DNA of 8,449 nucleotides from Microcaldota archaeon (lineage in GTDB: Archaea > Micrarchaeota > Micrarchaeia > Anstonellales > Bilamarchaeaceae). The DNA is taken from assembly GCA_023247345.1 (NCBI GenBank), contig JAHFGR010000047.1, positions 1 to 8,449 on the forward strand, written 5' to 3'. This document shows positions 8,165 through 8,449 of this stretch, piece by piece. The number at the start of each line of letters is the position of its first letter. Within the stretch, counting starts at the first letter, position 1. The notes beneath the pieces are model-generated. The model searched no databases. It saw only the letters and a list, made by a program, of their open reading frames with translations, and was not told the DNA's origin. Position numbers and translations under genes: made by a program.

Positions 8165-8175
8165 TTTTATAAAAA
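8165..8175 (+). promoter_or_regulatory. TATA box of guaA, predicting a leaderless mRNA
   Basis: TTTTATAAAAA is centred 26 nt before the guaA ATG at 8196. This is the usual TATA-to-start-site distance in archaea, so transcription should begin at or next to the ATG. No ribosome-binding site is present between box and ATG, in agreement with leaderless translation. Confidence 0.65.
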
Positions 8176-8195
8176 CATATCGTAGAATAATCTTT

Positions 8196-8449
8196 ATGAT
8201 CCTGATAATAGATAATGGTTCGCAGTATACACACTTGATAAAGCGCAATTGCCGGGATATGGGTTTTGATAGTGAAATAATAAGCAATAAAAAAACACTT
8301 TCTGAAGTAAAAAACTTGGTAAAGAATGCGGAAAAAATAATATTAAGCGGCGGACCGAGTAGTGTTTATTCCAGCAATAATGGATTAGGAGAAGCGATTA
8401 TTAAGAAACTTGCAGTACGCCAGATGCAAGAGACTATAGGCAGTAGGCA
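8196..8449 (+). CDS. guaA: GMP synthase, glutamine amidotransferase part (N-terminus, cut by right edge)
   Basis: The frame opens at ATG 8196 and stays open to the right edge (84 full codons). MILIIDNGSQYTHLIKRNCRDMGF (1-24) and KIILSGGPSSVY (47-58) match the start of the class I amidotransferase of GMP synthase, which releases ammonia from glutamine for amination of XMP to GMP in purine synthesis. YTHLI resembles archaeal subunit A (GuaAA), while SGGPSSVY is closer to full-length GuaA, so a separate subunit or a fused enzyme cannot be decided here. The catalytic Cys motif (GxCxGxQ) should come soon after KKLAV (70-74), but the visible tail reads RQMQETIGSR instead. This may be a lineage difference, or sequence or assembly error at the edge. 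It is divergent to the polymerase side and has its own promoter. Confidence 0.85.
   Translation, partial: MILIIDNGSQYTHLIKRNCRDMGFDSEIISNKKTLSEVKNLVKNAEKIILSGGPSSVYSSNNGLGEAIIKKLAVRQMQETIGSR

Noticed and set aside
8049..8234. Minus-strand 61-aa open frame across the guaA start
   Set aside because: It overlaps the guaA start and promoter in antisense, has a Tyr/His/Phe-rich composition typical of AT-rich noncoding DNA, and has no ribosome-binding site that I can see.

Overview
The window holds most of an archaeal RNA polymerase operon on the minus strand, read from right to left: rpoH (Rpb5-like), rpoB2 (N-terminal half of the beta-like subunit), rpoB1 (its C-terminal half) and rpoA1 (N-terminal part of the beta'-like subunit). 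The archaeal assignment rests on rpoH, on the split B and A subunits with archaeal/eukaryotic-type motifs, on AT-rich TATA-type boxes about 25 nt ahead of starts, and on an archaeal-looking glutamine amidotransferase start. Low-to-moderate G+C, compact spacing, probable GTG/TTG starts and many unfamiliar small genes would suit a DPANN or similarly divergent lineage, but this is inference and I cannot name a genus.

Layout from right to left. At 8196-8449 (+) is the N-terminal part of a GMP synthase amidotransferase, running off the right edge and probably leaderless. A 277-bp divergent intergenic region (7919-8195) carries promoters for it and for an unrecognised 156-aa gene at 7448-7918 (-). 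A 131-bp gap holds the presumed operon promoter. Then come rpoH (7056-7316), rpoB2 (5554-7008), a basic low-complexity 120-aa protein (5186-5548), a 129-bp gap with a GC-rich structured element, rpoB1 (3218-5056), an unrecognised 133-aa protein (2813-3214), rpoA1 (147-2759), and a short basic ORF entering from the left edge (1-94). That last ORF does not look like the start of rpoA2, which would be expected here.

The polymerase genes encode one machine. B2 and B1 together form the second-largest subunit, A1 carries the metal-binding NADFDGD loop and the bridge helix, and H sits in the jaw. Two aspects stand out. Small unknown genes sit between the large-subunit genes, and several residues around the catalytic centre differ from positions I know as almost invariant (GYNMADA for GYNMEDA in B1, and N for D in the bridge helix of A1). 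The 129-bp leader of rpoB1 also has internally complementary segments that could form alternative RNA structures.
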